Of a stretch of DNA of 64,000 nt, positions 1 through 8,931 are shown piece after piece. Below the pieces are notes generated by a model. The model made no database searches, had not been told where the DNA came from, and worked only from the letters and a program-made list of their open reading frames with translations. This DNA is from Rhodococcus sp. 14-2483-1-2 (lineage in GTDB: Bacteria > Actinomycetota > Actinomycetes > Mycobacteriales > Mycobacteriaceae), in contig NZ_NPFW01000003.1 of the NCBI RefSeq assembly GCF_002259405.1, positions 62,001-126,000 of the forward strand, in the 5' to 3' direction. Made by a program: the position numbers and the translations under genes. Every line of letters starts with the position of its first letter. Position 1 is the first letter of the stretch.

Positions 1-1144
1 GCGCGTAGCTCGAGATTCCCTTCCACGCGACCTCGGGAGCAGACTCGAGAAACCGCTCTAGCCCGACCTTTCCGGCGCGCGTCATGTACGCCACCATCAG
101 TTGCTCCACGGGCAGATCCATCCGCAGAGGGAAGGACTCCCACCACTGTTCACTGCGCACGGCAATCTGCTGGAGGTGTTCGACTGCGGGGCGACGCACC
201 CGTTCGTACTCGGTGAGGGCATCGCCGACGGTCGCAGCCGACGCCAGTGCAGCATCGAGTGCGATGGCGTCTTCCATGGCCAACTTCGTTCCCGATCCGA
301 TCGAGTAATGGGCGGTGTGAGCGGCGTCCCCGAGGAGAACGACATTGTCCACCGACCACTTTCGGCACTTGACGGTTCGGAACTGCATCCACCTGGTCCG
401 GTTTCCGATGAGCCTGTGATCCTGGAGGGTGTCGGCAAAGGCCGTCTCGAGGTAGCGCAACGACGCCTCGTCACTGTCGGTCGGATCGGTGGCAGCGGTC
501 GTGACGTCGAAGCCCGCGCGGTGCCACGCGTCGAGATCCGTCTCGATCAGGAACGTACTGCGATCCGGCGCATAGGGATACGCGTGTGCGACGAAAGTGC
601 CGTGCTCGGTGGTGACGGGTACAAAAATGGCGCTTGCCAGTGCGAAATCCGTTCCACACCAGAGGTAGAGGCCGGTTCCGGTGCTGATGTCGGTGCCGAA
701 CCCCGGGTCTGCCGTTCGCGTTGCGCTGTTGATTCCGTCCGAGGCAATGACGAGGTCGACATCGAGATCGCCCGGTTCACGGCGTTCGCCGAATTCGAGC
801 CGAACCCCTGCGTCACGCGCTTGCTCCTGCAGGACGGACAGCAGCGAGGTACGGGCCACAGCGAGCAGATCACCGTGGGCCAAGCGGGCGATCGACTCCC
901 CCACCTGCATCGACATCTCGTGTGAATACGACTGGGCGACAATTGCATCGAGTGATGCAGCGTCGGCCCGACGTAGATTCCGCTGCGTCCGTGAGGCGAG
1001 GCCGACTCCGAACCCGAACGTGGTGTCCGGTGAACTCTGTTCGTAGACGGTGATCTCCGCGTTGGGATTGGACAGTTTCAGCAGCCGCGCGGCGTAGAGG
1101 CCACCTGGGCCCCCGCCGATGACTGCGACGCGGTCGAGTTTCAT
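1..1144 (-). CDS. FAD-dependent monooxygenase, salicylyl-CoA 5-hydroxylase/anthraniloyl-CoA monooxygenase type (3' end outside window)
   Basis: The reading frame was translated by hand from the reverse strand; it stays open to the left edge, so about 381 residues are visible and the stop is missing. It opens with an FAD-binding Rossmann motif (AVIGGGPGGLYAARLLK). Near residues 280-300 it has the second FAD motif GDAAHTAHYSIGSGTKLAME, a form typical of salicylyl-CoA 5-hydroxylases and 2-aminobenzoyl-CoA monooxygenases. Those enzymes hydroxylate an aryl-CoA with NAD(P)H and O2, and many carry a second, Old Yellow Enzyme-like domain of about 380 residues; whether that domain is present cannot be seen here. 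The start overlaps the stop of the upstream ligase (ATGA), so the two are translationally coupled. The family is well supported. The substrate is inferred from the ligase partner. Confidence 0.8.
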   Translation of the reverse strand, partial: MKLDRVAVIGGGPGGLYAARLLKLSNPNAEITVYEQSSPDTTFGFGVGLASRTQRNLRRADAASLDAIVAQSYSHEMSMQVGESIARLAHGDLLAVARTSLLSVLQEQARDAGVRLEFGERREPGDLDVDLVIASDGINSATRTADPGFGTDISTGTGLYLWCGTDFALASAIFVPVTTEHGTFVAHAYPYAPDRSTFLIETDLDAWHRAGFDVTTAATDPTDSDEASLRYLETAFADTLQDHRLIGNRTRWMQFRTVKCRKWSVDNVVLLGDAAHTAHYSIGSGTKLAMEDAIALDAALASAATVGDALTEYERVRRPAVEHLQQIAVRSEQWWESFPLRMDLPVEQLMVAYMTRAGKVGLERFLESAPEVAWKGISSYA

Positions 1145-2820
1145 TGTTGCCTCTCGAGCTTCGCGGCGATGTCCAGCCGCAAACGCTTCTTGTCGATCTT
1201 GTTGACGTTGGTTCGGGGAAGCGCGTCGAGCCATTCGAGGCGCTCCGGCCATTTGAACTTGGCCACACCGAGTCCCGTGAGGTGGTCCTGCACGTCGGCC
1301 ATCGTCAACGGGGCCCCGTCGGTGACGAGATACGCGCACGTCTTCTCGCCGAGTCGAGGGTCGGGCATCGCGACGACGGCCGCGCCCACGATGGCCGGAT
1401 GGTCGAGCAGTAGAAGCTCCACCTCCTCGGCGTTGATCTTCTCGCCGCCGCGGTTGATGAGGTCTTTGATGCGCCCCTCGATCGTGACGTACCGCTCGCC
1501 GTCGACGACGGAGATCGAAGCCAGATCGCCGGTTCGGTAGAAGCCGTCGGAGGTGAAGGCAGTCCGATTGTGTTCGGGGGCACCGAAATACCCGGTGATC
1601 GTGTACGGGCCACGGCAACACAATTCGCCGACTTCCCCGTCGGGTAGCTCGATCTCCGTGCCGGGATCGAGAATGCGCACCTCGTCCTCGGCGCAGACAG
1701 GAGTACCGACTGTGGTGATTCGAGCGTCGCGAGGGGCGGCGACAGGGGTGACGGTGAGCAGGCCCTCGGACATCCCGAACAGTTGACCCGCCCAATGATC
1801 TCCGCCGTCGTCGACGCGGTCCATCAGTGCCGGTGAGACTTTGGCACCGGACAGGATCACGTGCCGCAGACGCTCACGCACGCGATCGAACTCGGGGCTC
1901 GACACGGCCTGGTAGTGACCGTGGCCGATCAACACCTCGGTGGCCTCCGCGCGCTCCATCAGGTCGAACGCCGATCCGACGTCGGCGGTCGCGAGTACCA
2001 GGCACGCGCCCACCGAATGCGAGGCGTGCAGACCGCAGGCGATCCCTGCGTTGTGCACGATGGGGATCAGATGGGCGACGCGGCTGTCCGCGGTCCACTC
2101 GAGCCGTTGGGCGTACATGAGTGCGTTGTTCCAGTACTCGGCATGGATCCGTGGGATGACCTTGGGCACTCCCGTTGTCCCTCCGGACAATTGAAATGCA
2201 ACCACATCCTCGGGATCCGTCTCCGCCTCGATGGCCTCGACGAGAGCTCGGGCCTCGGTGGGATCGATGCCGCGCCCGAGGTCTTCCAGCCGCAGTTCGT
2301 CGGTCTCCACCGCCCCGACCGTCACCACGTGGCGAACGGTCTCGCTGCCCGCGGCATGTTCGTGCGCGAACGAGACCAGATCGAACGACGGCAGGCCGGC
2401 CTCGACCACATGCGCGACCGCGCCCACCGCCGCACCGATGTGCGCGATCTCGTGCATTCGGTGCGCGGCCAGCGTGGCGACCGGAACCAGTCCGGCCTTG
2501 ATGCAGCCGTACCAGGCCAGCACCGTCTCGAGCCGGTTCGTCATCTGGAACAACACAGGGTCCAGGCGCGTCAGTCCCAGTCGAATCAATCCGGCAGCGA
2601 CGGCGTCGGTACGACGGTCGAGTTCGGCGAACGTCATCGAACCCTCGGCGCTGATGATCGCGAGCCGGTCGGGATACCGAAGAGCGATGTCGTGGAACCG
2701 GCGACCTGTGGGCAGTGGACTCCACGAACCACTCCGGCGGTAGTGCTGCGCGCGATCCTCCGGGTATCCCACCAGCCGGCCGTCCCAGTCCGAGTGGGTC
2801 GCCTCGGCGGTCACCGTCAT
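1141..2820 (-). CDS. Aryl acid adenylate-forming ligase (salicylyl-AMP/2,3-dihydroxybenzoate-AMP ligase-like)
   Basis: Member of the ANL superfamily, 559 residues, a normal length. The P-loop reads LSGGTTGVPKVIPRIH, the form seen in EntE/DhbE and salicylyl-AMP ligases rather than in fatty-acid ligases. Later motifs are FGMSEG, YRTGD and GRIKDLINRGGEKI, with a C-terminal catalytic lysine in NKIDKK. It should adenylate an aromatic acid and perhaps transfer it to CoA for the monooxygenase encoded next. I chose the ATG at 2820, which overlaps the HyuB stop as ATGA; an upstream in-frame start at 2925 would lie inside hyuB. The gene sits third in a hyuA-hyuB-ligase-monooxygenase operon. The exact acid is unknown; an ortho-hydroxy or ortho-amino aromatic or N-heteroaromatic acid fits best. 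Confidence 0.82.
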   Translation of the reverse strand: MTVTAEATHSDWDGRLVGYPEDRAQHYRRSGSWSPLPTGRRFHDIALRYPDRLAIISAEGSMTFAELDRRTDAVAAGLIRLGLTRLDPVLFQMTNRLETVLAWYGCIKAGLVPVATLAAHRMHEIAHIGAAVGAVAHVVEAGLPSFDLVSFAHEHAAGSETVRHVVTVGAVETDELRLEDLGRGIDPTEARALVEAIEAETDPEDVVAFQLSGGTTGVPKVIPRIHAEYWNNALMYAQRLEWTADSRVAHLIPIVHNAGIACGLHASHSVGACLVLATADVGSAFDLMERAEATEVLIGHGHYQAVSSPEFDRVRERLRHVILSGAKVSPALMDRVDDGGDHWAGQLFGMSEGLLTVTPVAAPRDARITTVGTPVCAEDEVRILDPGTEIELPDGEVGELCCRGPYTITGYFGAPEHNRTAFTSDGFYRTGDLASISVVDGERYVTIEGRIKDLINRGGEKINAEEVELLLLDHPAIVGAAVVAMPDPRLGEKTCAYLVTDGAPLTMADVQDHLTGLGVAKFKWPERLEWLDALPRTNVNKIDKKRLRLDIAAKLERQQ

Positions 2821-5138
2821 CGTTCGGCCACCGCTGGAAGCAATCGAGAGATCTCCAACGAATGATCGGGGTGATCGGCCGGGACGATTCCCGAGTACAC
2901 GGCAGTCCAGCATCCCGGGCAGCACAGCTGACGGAACACGATGGGCGTGTCGACGTAGATGGACGGATCCGACGTCACCTGCGGCCCCGCCGCCGAGGAC
3001 GGCCCCTCGTAGCGAGCCAGATCCAATACGCCGCTGGTCTTCTCGTCACCGAGCAAACGACCGCACTGTGCACAGGCGATGACCCGAACGTCTCCGACGG
3101 TCACCTCGGACAGGTTGTCGTCAAGACGTCTGGCCAGCGAGAGATCCATGATGGGAGCATCGGAGTGCTCAGTGGAACGCGTGCGCCGTTCGTCGATCAT
3201 GTCTCGACGTCGTCGTGCAGTTGCTGCCTCGTCGACCTTTCCCGCGTCGATCACCACGCCGTAGACGACGTTCGCCCCCTCCGCGGTGACCTTGCCCTCG
3301 CGTAGGTCCACGACCACAGCCGCCGGATCGCGGTGCAGCGGATCTCCGTAGCCGCCGCCTCCCTGCCAATGCATGTACAGCACCTCACCGGGAGCGACAT
3401 AGCTTTCGGCGTAGCACGCGCCGAATTCCTTTCCGCCGCCGAGCTCGTCGAGGGCTCCGGGAATCTTGCCGGCTGCGAACTGCTCGATGACGTCGGTACT
3501 GCGCGCCAGGATTTCGAGTCCGGTGTTGCCGGGATATCCGCCGGCGAGGCCGTTGTTCTGTGCCACGGCTTTACCCGCCGAGGCGAGGACGAGGCCCATC
3601 GGGAGTGAGGTGCCGTACGGCGTGACAGCGAGCGATGCACTGACGCCTCCGCGTTGACGACCGGGTCCACCGGAGTCGGGCTCTTCACGACGCCACAGAG
3701 TCAGCAGCGGGTAGAGGAACTCGGTCATTTCCGTATCGGGGATGCGCCCCATCGGAATACAGAAGAGTCCGCCGGTGTCCATGCCGTCTGCCGTCGGGCG
3801 TGCGCCGTAACCGCCTGCCATCGGTTCCATCATGATGTTGAGGAACGGAACGGGTTGTTCCCCGCGTTCGTCGAGGCCTGCGATCACGGCGGTGTCCCAG
3901 GTACCGCAGCACGCAGCCTGCACGCTCTTGCCGAGGTCGACCGATCTGTCGAGCATCTGCGACAGGCATTCGGCGATGAGTGTTCCGGTCAGCCAAGCAG
4001 GTCCGATGGGACCACGGCTGACCGCAGCCGGGAAGCTCGCGTTGTTGATAGTGCCTTCTTCGGAGACCAGATCGAAGCATCGCATCAATCCGCCTGCAGA
4101 CCAGGGAATGTCACCCGCGAGGATCGGAAGCAACGCGAGCATGACGCCGCCGCGCATGCCCGCGTACGTGCAGTTGATGACGCCCGTCTGCTTGTCGGTG
4201 CCGGTGAAGTCGAACGTGAGATGGTCGTCGGTCTTGCTCATCGCCACGGTGATCTTGTGAACCTCGCGGTCACCGGTGTGCGACTGGTCCTGGTAGCCGG
4301 TGGCCTTCCAGGTCCCGTCGGGGAGCGAGGAGAGCTTGCTGCGCAGTCGTCCTTCGGCGTCGGTCATCATGCGCTTCATGACGGCTTTGACGGTGTCGGC
4401 ACCGTACTGCTCGATGACCGCAAGCATGCGGTTGCGGCCGACGGTGTTCGCGCCGATCTTGGCGCGCAGGTCGAGCCCGACCAGCATGGGAACGCGGGAG
4501 CGTCGAACCCAGAGATCCGCGATGTCGCGTTGTAGCTCGTAATCGCGGACCACCTTGACCGGTGGAGTCGGAAGCGATTCGGAGAACACGTCTTTCGCCG
4601 ACGGATCGAACGATCCCAGGCCGGAACCACCGAGGTCGGGTTCGTGGCAGATCGCACTGGTCCAGGCGAACAGCTTGCCCTCGTGGAAGATGGGTTGGTA
4701 GACGATGACGTCACTCTGATGCAGTCCCCCGCCGACCCATGGGTCGTTGCACAGGAACATGTCACCCGGCGCGATTCCGGGGTTGGTGGCACGGTGTTGC
4801 AAGGTCCAGTAGATCGCCAGGTCGACGGCTCCGACGAGCATGGTGTTGTAGAGGCCCACCTGAACCTCCTGTCCCAGTTCGTCACTGATCGCGAAGTCGA
4901 AATCGTTCGCGTCGGTGACGATGGGTGAGCCCGACATTCGTTTGAGTGCCTCGCCCATCTCGTCGGTGACCGACCAGAGTCGGTGTCGGATGACCTCGTA
5001 GGTCAGCGGGTCGAGCTCGTCGATCTGCTGCTGGGTGACGGTGTGCACCGGCAGCGTCGGTGGCAGGGTGCGGGCGAGGGCGTCGGGGTCGACGGGGCGG
5101 GACGAGAAGATCTCGGACCCGGGAATTGCGGATGTCAT
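2817..5138 (-). CDS. Hydantoinase B/oxoprolinase family subunit with cysteine-rich C-terminal extension
   Basis: The 773-residue protein matches the HyuB/acetone-carboxylase alpha superfamily: DPLTYEVIRHRLWS at the N-terminus, then FLCNDPWVGGGLHQSDV and FTGTDKQTGVINC. These proteins pair with a HyuA ATPase to hydrolyse cyclic amides (hydantoins, 5-oxoproline, lactams) or to carboxylate ketones at the cost of ATP. It is longer than simple HyuB subunits. The tail holds CAQC at residue 689 and CCPGC at 739-743, which looks like a zinc site and recalls the acetone carboxylase gamma subunit. The start has an AGGAGA ribosome site, and HyuA lies 20 bases upstream. Amidohydrolase or carboxylase activity cannot be decided from sequence alone. 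Confidence 0.88.
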   Translation of the reverse strand: MTSAIPGSEIFSSRPVDPDALARTLPPTLPVHTVTQQQIDELDPLTYEVIRHRLWSVTDEMGEALKRMSGSPIVTDANDFDFAISDELGQEVQVGLYNTMLVGAVDLAIYWTLQHRATNPGIAPGDMFLCNDPWVGGGLHQSDVIVYQPIFHEGKLFAWTSAICHEPDLGGSGLGSFDPSAKDVFSESLPTPPVKVVRDYELQRDIADLWVRRSRVPMLVGLDLRAKIGANTVGRNRMLAVIEQYGADTVKAVMKRMMTDAEGRLRSKLSSLPDGTWKATGYQDQSHTGDREVHKITVAMSKTDDHLTFDFTGTDKQTGVINCTYAGMRGGVMLALLPILAGDIPWSAGGLMRCFDLVSEEGTINNASFPAAVSRGPIGPAWLTGTLIAECLSQMLDRSVDLGKSVQAACCGTWDTAVIAGLDERGEQPVPFLNIMMEPMAGGYGARPTADGMDTGGLFCIPMGRIPDTEMTEFLYPLLTLWRREEPDSGGPGRQRGGVSASLAVTPYGTSLPMGLVLASAGKAVAQNNGLAGGYPGNTGLEILARSTDVIEQFAAGKIPGALDELGGGKEFGACYAESYVAPGEVLYMHWQGGGGYGDPLHRDPAAVVVDLREGKVTAEGANVVYGVVIDAGKVDEAATARRRRDMIDERRTRSTEHSDAPIMDLSLARRLDDNLSEVTVGDVRVIACAQCGRLLGDEKTSGVLDLARYEGPSSAAGPQVTSDPSIYVDTPIVFRQLCCPGCWTAVYSGIVPADHPDHSLEISRLLPAVAER

Positions 5139-5158
5139 GGTTCGGTTCTCCTGTGGTC

Positions 5159-7261
5159 TCAGCCGGCGACGATGTTGAGGTTGCCGAGGCGGTCGACAGT
5201 TCCGGTGGTGCCGTGCGGGACGACGACTGTGGTCGTCGGGACTTCGACGATGGCGGGGCCGGCGAGCACGTGCCCGGCGGCGAGCTTGCTGTAGTCGTAG
5301 ATGTCGGTGTCGACGTAGCCGATTCGGCCGTCCAAGTTGACTTTTCGGGTGCCGATGCGAGCGACCGAGGCGTCGGCGGAGTCGGCCGACTTCAGCTCGG
5401 GGAGCGTCGGTGAGAACGGCAGGACGCCGGTTGCACGCACGCGGTAGGTGATCGCCTGAATACCTGCTTCACGGAAACCGCTGTCCTTCCCGTACAAGTC
5501 TGCGTAGCGCTGCTCGAAGAGGTCGGACGCGTGTGCGACGCTCGACGAGTCGAGCGAGCCTTCGGGAATGGTGGTGGCAACCTCTGCCAACTGCATCGTG
5601 TACCGCATGTCGATTTCACGTTCGACCTGGACAGACGTGAAATTGAGTCCTTGTCGACCGAGGGCTTCACGGACTCGCTTCTCGAGGCCGTCGAAATTAG
5701 CTTCTGCGCGAGCAGGATCGAGCGGCATCGCCGCCGGGTCGGACAGCTCGGCCGCGAGGACGATGTTCGACGACGCAAGACCGTAGGCCGAGAACGCCGA
5801 TGCCACCTGCCCGAGCGGAACGATGACTTCCTTGACGCCGACTTCGGCGGCATAGGCAGCGCAATGCGACGGGCCGGCTCCACCGAATGCGTAGAGAACG
5901 AAGTTGCGCGGATCGTGCCCGGCTTCGACGACGGTCTTGCGCAGAAGGTCGCCGGTCTGTGCGTTCTGGACGGCATAGATCGCGGCGGCTGCGTCCTCGA
6001 TCGACAGACCGAGCGGTTCCGCGATGCGGCGTCGAATGGCCTCGCGCGCCAGCTCTTTGTCGAGTGGTTTGCGACCACCGAGCAATCCGCGTTCGGGGAG
6101 GATCCCGAGGACGAGATTGGCGTCGGCATTGGTGGGTTCGGTGCCACCCTGTCCGTAACAGGCAGGTCCGGGTACCGCCTGGGCGCTGTGCGGCCCGATC
6201 TGGAGGTTGCCGCCGGCATCCACCCACGCGATGGCACCGCCACCGGAGCCGATGGCGTGCACCTGCAGCGTGGGCACGTTGATCGGGTGGTGATTGATGA
6301 TGGTGCTCGACGCACGCACCGGCTCACCGTCCACGACGAGGCCGACGAGGAAGGTGGTGCCGCCGACGTCGGTGGCGATGATGTTCTTGTGACCGAGCTG
6401 TTTTCCGAGTGATACCGCACCGACCACGCCGCCGGTCAACACGGACCCGACTGTGCTGATCGCGTTCTTCGGGGCCTCGGCTGCGGCAACGGCACCGCCG
6501 TTGCTCTGCATCACCAGGAGTGGGCCGGCGAGGTCGAGGGCGCGAAGCTTCTTTTCCAACGAGCCGAGGTAGTCGCGCAATCCCGGGCCGATCTGGGTAC
6601 TCATGATCGTCGTCGCGTTACGCGCGAACTCACGGATGCGCGGGCTCACCTCGGAGGACAGCGAGACGAACATGTCGGGGTCGATCTCGTGGACCAGCTC
6701 ACGAATGCGCTGCTCGTGCACAGGGTTACGGAACGACCAGAGCAGCGAGACCGCGATGCCGGAGACGCCGTCGTCGACGAGGCTTCGGATGGCGACGCGC
6801 GCGGACTCCTCGTCCAGCGCGACGACGACCGTGCCGTCACGGTCGAGGCGTTCGGTGACCTCGAGTGCGTGTCGCTTGGGGACGAGACCGTGGGACTTGC
6901 TCTGTCCCAACACGTTCTGCAGTTGCTCGGGAGAGCCACCGAGGTAACGGCCCTCCACGTTCATGATGTAGATCGAATCCCGATGCCCCTTGGTGGTCAG
7001 GAATCCGACCGGCGGAACGTTGCCCATCACCAGAGCATTGAGCGAGGACGTGGTGCCGTGCGCGATGTGGTGGGTGTTCGCGAGCATTTCCTGCACCGGG
7101 CATCCGAGTTGTTCGGCCAACGCTTCGAGAACGTCGATGACCCCCTGGGAATAGTCGGGTGGAGTCGAGGGCGCTTTTGCAGCGACCACGGTGCCGGAAC
7201 TGTCGTCGAGTACTGCGTCCGTGAACGTTCCGCCGACGTCCACTCCGATCACATAGGTCAT
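5159..7261 (-). CDS. Hydantoinase A/oxoprolinase family subunit
   Basis: The 700-residue protein begins MTYVIGVDVGGTFTDAVLD, the phosphate-1 loop of the ASKHA-fold ATPase typical of HyuA, 5-oxoprolinase and acetone carboxylase beta subunits. A second nucleotide site appears as ATDVGGTTFLVGLVVDG, followed by GSGGGAIAW and FGGAGPSHCAAYA. It should phosphorylate the substrate carbonyl for the HyuB subunit encoded 20 bases downstream. The start at 7261 has a clear AAGGAG ribosome site; the longer frame to 7423 would read through the promoter region and lacks family similarity. This is the first gene of the leftward operon and diverges from the maleate isomerase gene. Confidence 0.9.
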   Translation of the reverse strand: MTYVIGVDVGGTFTDAVLDDSSGTVVAAKAPSTPPDYSQGVIDVLEALAEQLGCPVQEMLANTHHIAHGTTSSLNALVMGNVPPVGFLTTKGHRDSIYIMNVEGRYLGGSPEQLQNVLGQSKSHGLVPKRHALEVTERLDRDGTVVVALDEESARVAIRSLVDDGVSGIAVSLLWSFRNPVHEQRIRELVHEIDPDMFVSLSSEVSPRIREFARNATTIMSTQIGPGLRDYLGSLEKKLRALDLAGPLLVMQSNGGAVAAAEAPKNAISTVGSVLTGGVVGAVSLGKQLGHKNIIATDVGGTTFLVGLVVDGEPVRASSTIINHHPINVPTLQVHAIGSGGGAIAWVDAGGNLQIGPHSAQAVPGPACYGQGGTEPTNADANLVLGILPERGLLGGRKPLDKELAREAIRRRIAEPLGLSIEDAAAAIYAVQNAQTGDLLRKTVVEAGHDPRNFVLYAFGGAGPSHCAAYAAEVGVKEVIVPLGQVASAFSAYGLASSNIVLAAELSDPAAMPLDPARAEANFDGLEKRVREALGRQGLNFTSVQVEREIDMRYTMQLAEVATTIPEGSLDSSSVAHASDLFEQRYADLYGKDSGFREAGIQAITYRVRATGVLPFSPTLPELKSADSADASVARIGTRKVNLDGRIGYVDTDIYDYSKLAAGHVLAGPAIVEVPTTTVVVPHGTTGTVDRLGNLNIVAG

Positions 7262-7340
7262 GCCGGTGTGCTCCTTAGGTCCGAGTCGAAGACGTTCTGG
7301 CGTGTGAGAGCGAAACACCCTCGAACACTGCTTACGTCTG

Positions 7341-7357
7341 CGTCGAGTATTCGACGT
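7341..7357. promoter_or_regulatory. Candidate operator, copy 1, in divergent hyuA/maleate isomerase promoter
   Basis: The sequence CGTCGAGTATTCGACG is an inverted repeat with 6-bp arms around GTAT. The 14 bases CGAGTATTCGACGT (7344-7357) recur exactly in inverted orientation at 7470-7483. The site lies about 85 bases upstream of the hyuA start, so a repressor or activator bound there could control the leftward operon. No regulator gene of this cluster lies inside the window. Confidence 0.5.
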
Positions 7358-7469
7358 GACCGACGACATGTCAAGCATGAATGTGAGTGCTGCCACTTCC
7401 CTCGATACTGCCCGACCGGACACCCGGATTCGATTCCCCAGCTCCAGGCCGCTTGACGAATCGTCGCAA

Positions 7470-7483
7470 ACGTCGAATACTCG
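7470..7483. promoter_or_regulatory. Candidate operator, copy 2, in divergent hyuA/maleate isomerase promoter
   Basis: ACGTCGAATACTCG is the exact reverse complement of 7344-7357. It sits about 30 bases before the maleate isomerase start, where it could overlap the core promoter. The pair, 126 bases centre to centre, points to one protein acting on both divergent operons. Confidence 0.5.
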
Positions 7484-7513
7484 TCATCAGCGTCAATTAC
7501 CGAAAGGCAGTTC

Positions 7514-8266
7514 ATGAGTATTCATCGTGTGGGCTTGGTCGTACCGAGCTCCAACGTCACCGTGGAAACGGAGATGCCCGCCCTGTTGGCGCGACATCGA
7601 GATGCCCGGTTCTCGTTCCACTCCTCGCGCATGCGCATGCAGGCCGTGTCGCCGGAGCAATTGCGGGCCATGAACGCCCAGCGCGAACGATGCATCCTCG
7701 AGTTGGGCGATGCCGGAATCGACGCAATTCTCTACGCGTGCCTCGTCGCCCTCATGGTCGCGGGACCCGGGGAACACCAACGGGTCGAGGGGCTGATCGC
7801 GGAACAACTCGCCACGGGTGGATCCGATGCAGCCGTCAGGTCGAGCGCGGGCGCTCTCGTGGAAGGCCTGCGGGCTCTGGACGCGAAGAACATCGTTCTG
7901 GTGACGCCGTACATGCGACCGCTCGCGGAGAAGGTGGTCGAGTACATCGAGGCCGAGGGCATTCGCGTCCTCGACTGGCGTGCACTCGAGGTCTCCGACA
8001 ACGCCGAAGTCGGCTGCATCCCAGGCGAACGAGTCATGGACGCGGCACGGTCCCTGGATCTCACAGGTGCCGACGCCCTGGTGATTTCCGCGTGCGTACA
8101 GATGCCGTCCCTACCGCTCGTCCAGGCTGCCGAGGACGAGTTCGGCATCCCCGTTCTGTCGGCCGCGACGGCAGGTGCCTACAGCCTGCTCCGTGCGCTG
8201 GACCTACCCGTCGATCTCCCGGACGCCGGCTCACTGCTCCGGGCAGACGCCGTCGTCACCTCGTAG
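7514..8266 (+). CDS. Maleate cis-trans isomerase (Asp/Glu racemase superfamily)
   Basis: The 250-residue protein has the family opening RVGLVVPSSNVTVETEMPAL and two catalytic cysteine motifs, YACLVA (Cys76) and ISACVQMPSLP (Cys194). From memory, these are the positions of the two catalytic cysteines in characterised maleate isomerases. The enzyme converts maleate to fumarate without a cofactor and serves as the last step of nicotinate, picolinate and some gentisate-type pathways that yield maleate. It is the first gene of the rightward operon, with GAAAGG ahead of the ATG. Arylmalonate decarboxylases are related but lack this cysteine pair and opening, so maleate or a close analogue is the likely substrate. 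Its presence suggests the cluster's carbon flow reaches maleate. Confidence 0.85.
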   Translation: MSIHRVGLVVPSSNVTVETEMPALLARHRDARFSFHSSRMRMQAVSPEQLRAMNAQRERCILELGDAGIDAILYACLVALMVAGPGEHQRVEGLIAEQLATGGSDAAVRSSAGALVEGLRALDAKNIVLVTPYMRPLAEKVVEYIEAEGIRVLDWRALEVSDNAEVGCIPGERVMDAARSLDLTGADALVISACVQMPSLPLVQAAEDEFGIPVLSAATAGAYSLLRALDLPVDLPDAGSLLRADAVVTS

Positions 8267-8295
8267 ATCGTCACTTTCGTAGAGAGGAAATCTTC

Positions 8296-8931
8296 ATGTC
8301 CGACTTGCCACACAAGGTCCGGGGCGTCGACCACGTCGCCTACCCCACGTTCGATCCGGCGGCAACGGTCGAGTTCTATCGCGACGTGCTCGGCTTCCCC
8401 GTCGTCCACTCCATCTGCGCCGCAGGGTGGGGCCCGGAGAAGCATCCCGACTTCATTCACTTCTTCTTCGACATCGGCAACGACGACCGACTCGCGTTCT
8501 TCTACTACTTCGGCCTCGAACCGTTCGACGGTGGACCACAGGGTGATTCCTATTCACGCTTCGCCGAGGACGTACCGATCTTCTTCATCCGCTCGCGTCA
8601 CCTGGCAATCCACGTCGACAGCGAAGAAGACCTGATGGAATACCGGCGGCGGCTGGACGGCAGCGACTGGCCCGTGGAGATGCAGATCCAACACGAGACG
8701 ATCGAGTCGATCTACACACACGATCCCAACGGCTACATGATCGAGCTCACCCGCGCGATGCGTCCGGTCACGCCGCAGGAAGACCTCGACGCGAACCTCA
8801 CGATCGACGCCCTGATCGACGTCGTTCGCGGACCCGACCCGAGCATGGCGAACCTGTTGACCCGCAAGGCCGAACTGATCGTCGAACGTGCGGCCGACTG
8901 GTCGGCCGAGAACGAGGTGGGGGTTTCGTGA
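8296..8931 (+). CDS. VOC (glyoxalase/extradiol dioxygenase fold) metalloenzyme
   Basis: The 211-residue protein carries a vicinal oxygen chelate fold: VDHVAYPTFDPAATVEFYRD at the start, with His18 a likely first metal ligand, SRHLAIHVDS in the middle, and a terminal ligand glutamate in NGYMIELT. Members of this fold include glyoxalases, epimerases and extradiol ring-cleaving dioxygenases. In this cluster a ring-cleavage or isomerase step is the natural guess, but the sequence does not settle it. The ATG follows GAGAGGAA, 29 bases after the maleate isomerase gene. The 3' end overlaps the next gene's GTG start as GTGA. Confidence 0.75.
   Translation: MSDLPHKVRGVDHVAYPTFDPAATVEFYRDVLGFPVVHSICAAGWGPEKHPDFIHFFFDIGNDDRLAFFYYFGLEPFDGGPQGDSYSRFAEDVPIFFIRSRHLAIHVDSEEDLMEYRRRLDGSDWPVEMQIQHETIESIYTHDPNGYMIELTRAMRPVTPQEDLDANLTIDALIDVVRGPDPSMANLLTRKAELIVERAADWSAENEVGVS

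Noticed and set aside
1861..2865. Plus-strand frame of 334 codons opposite the aryl acid ligase
   Set aside because: Antisense shadow of a gene with all ANL motifs.
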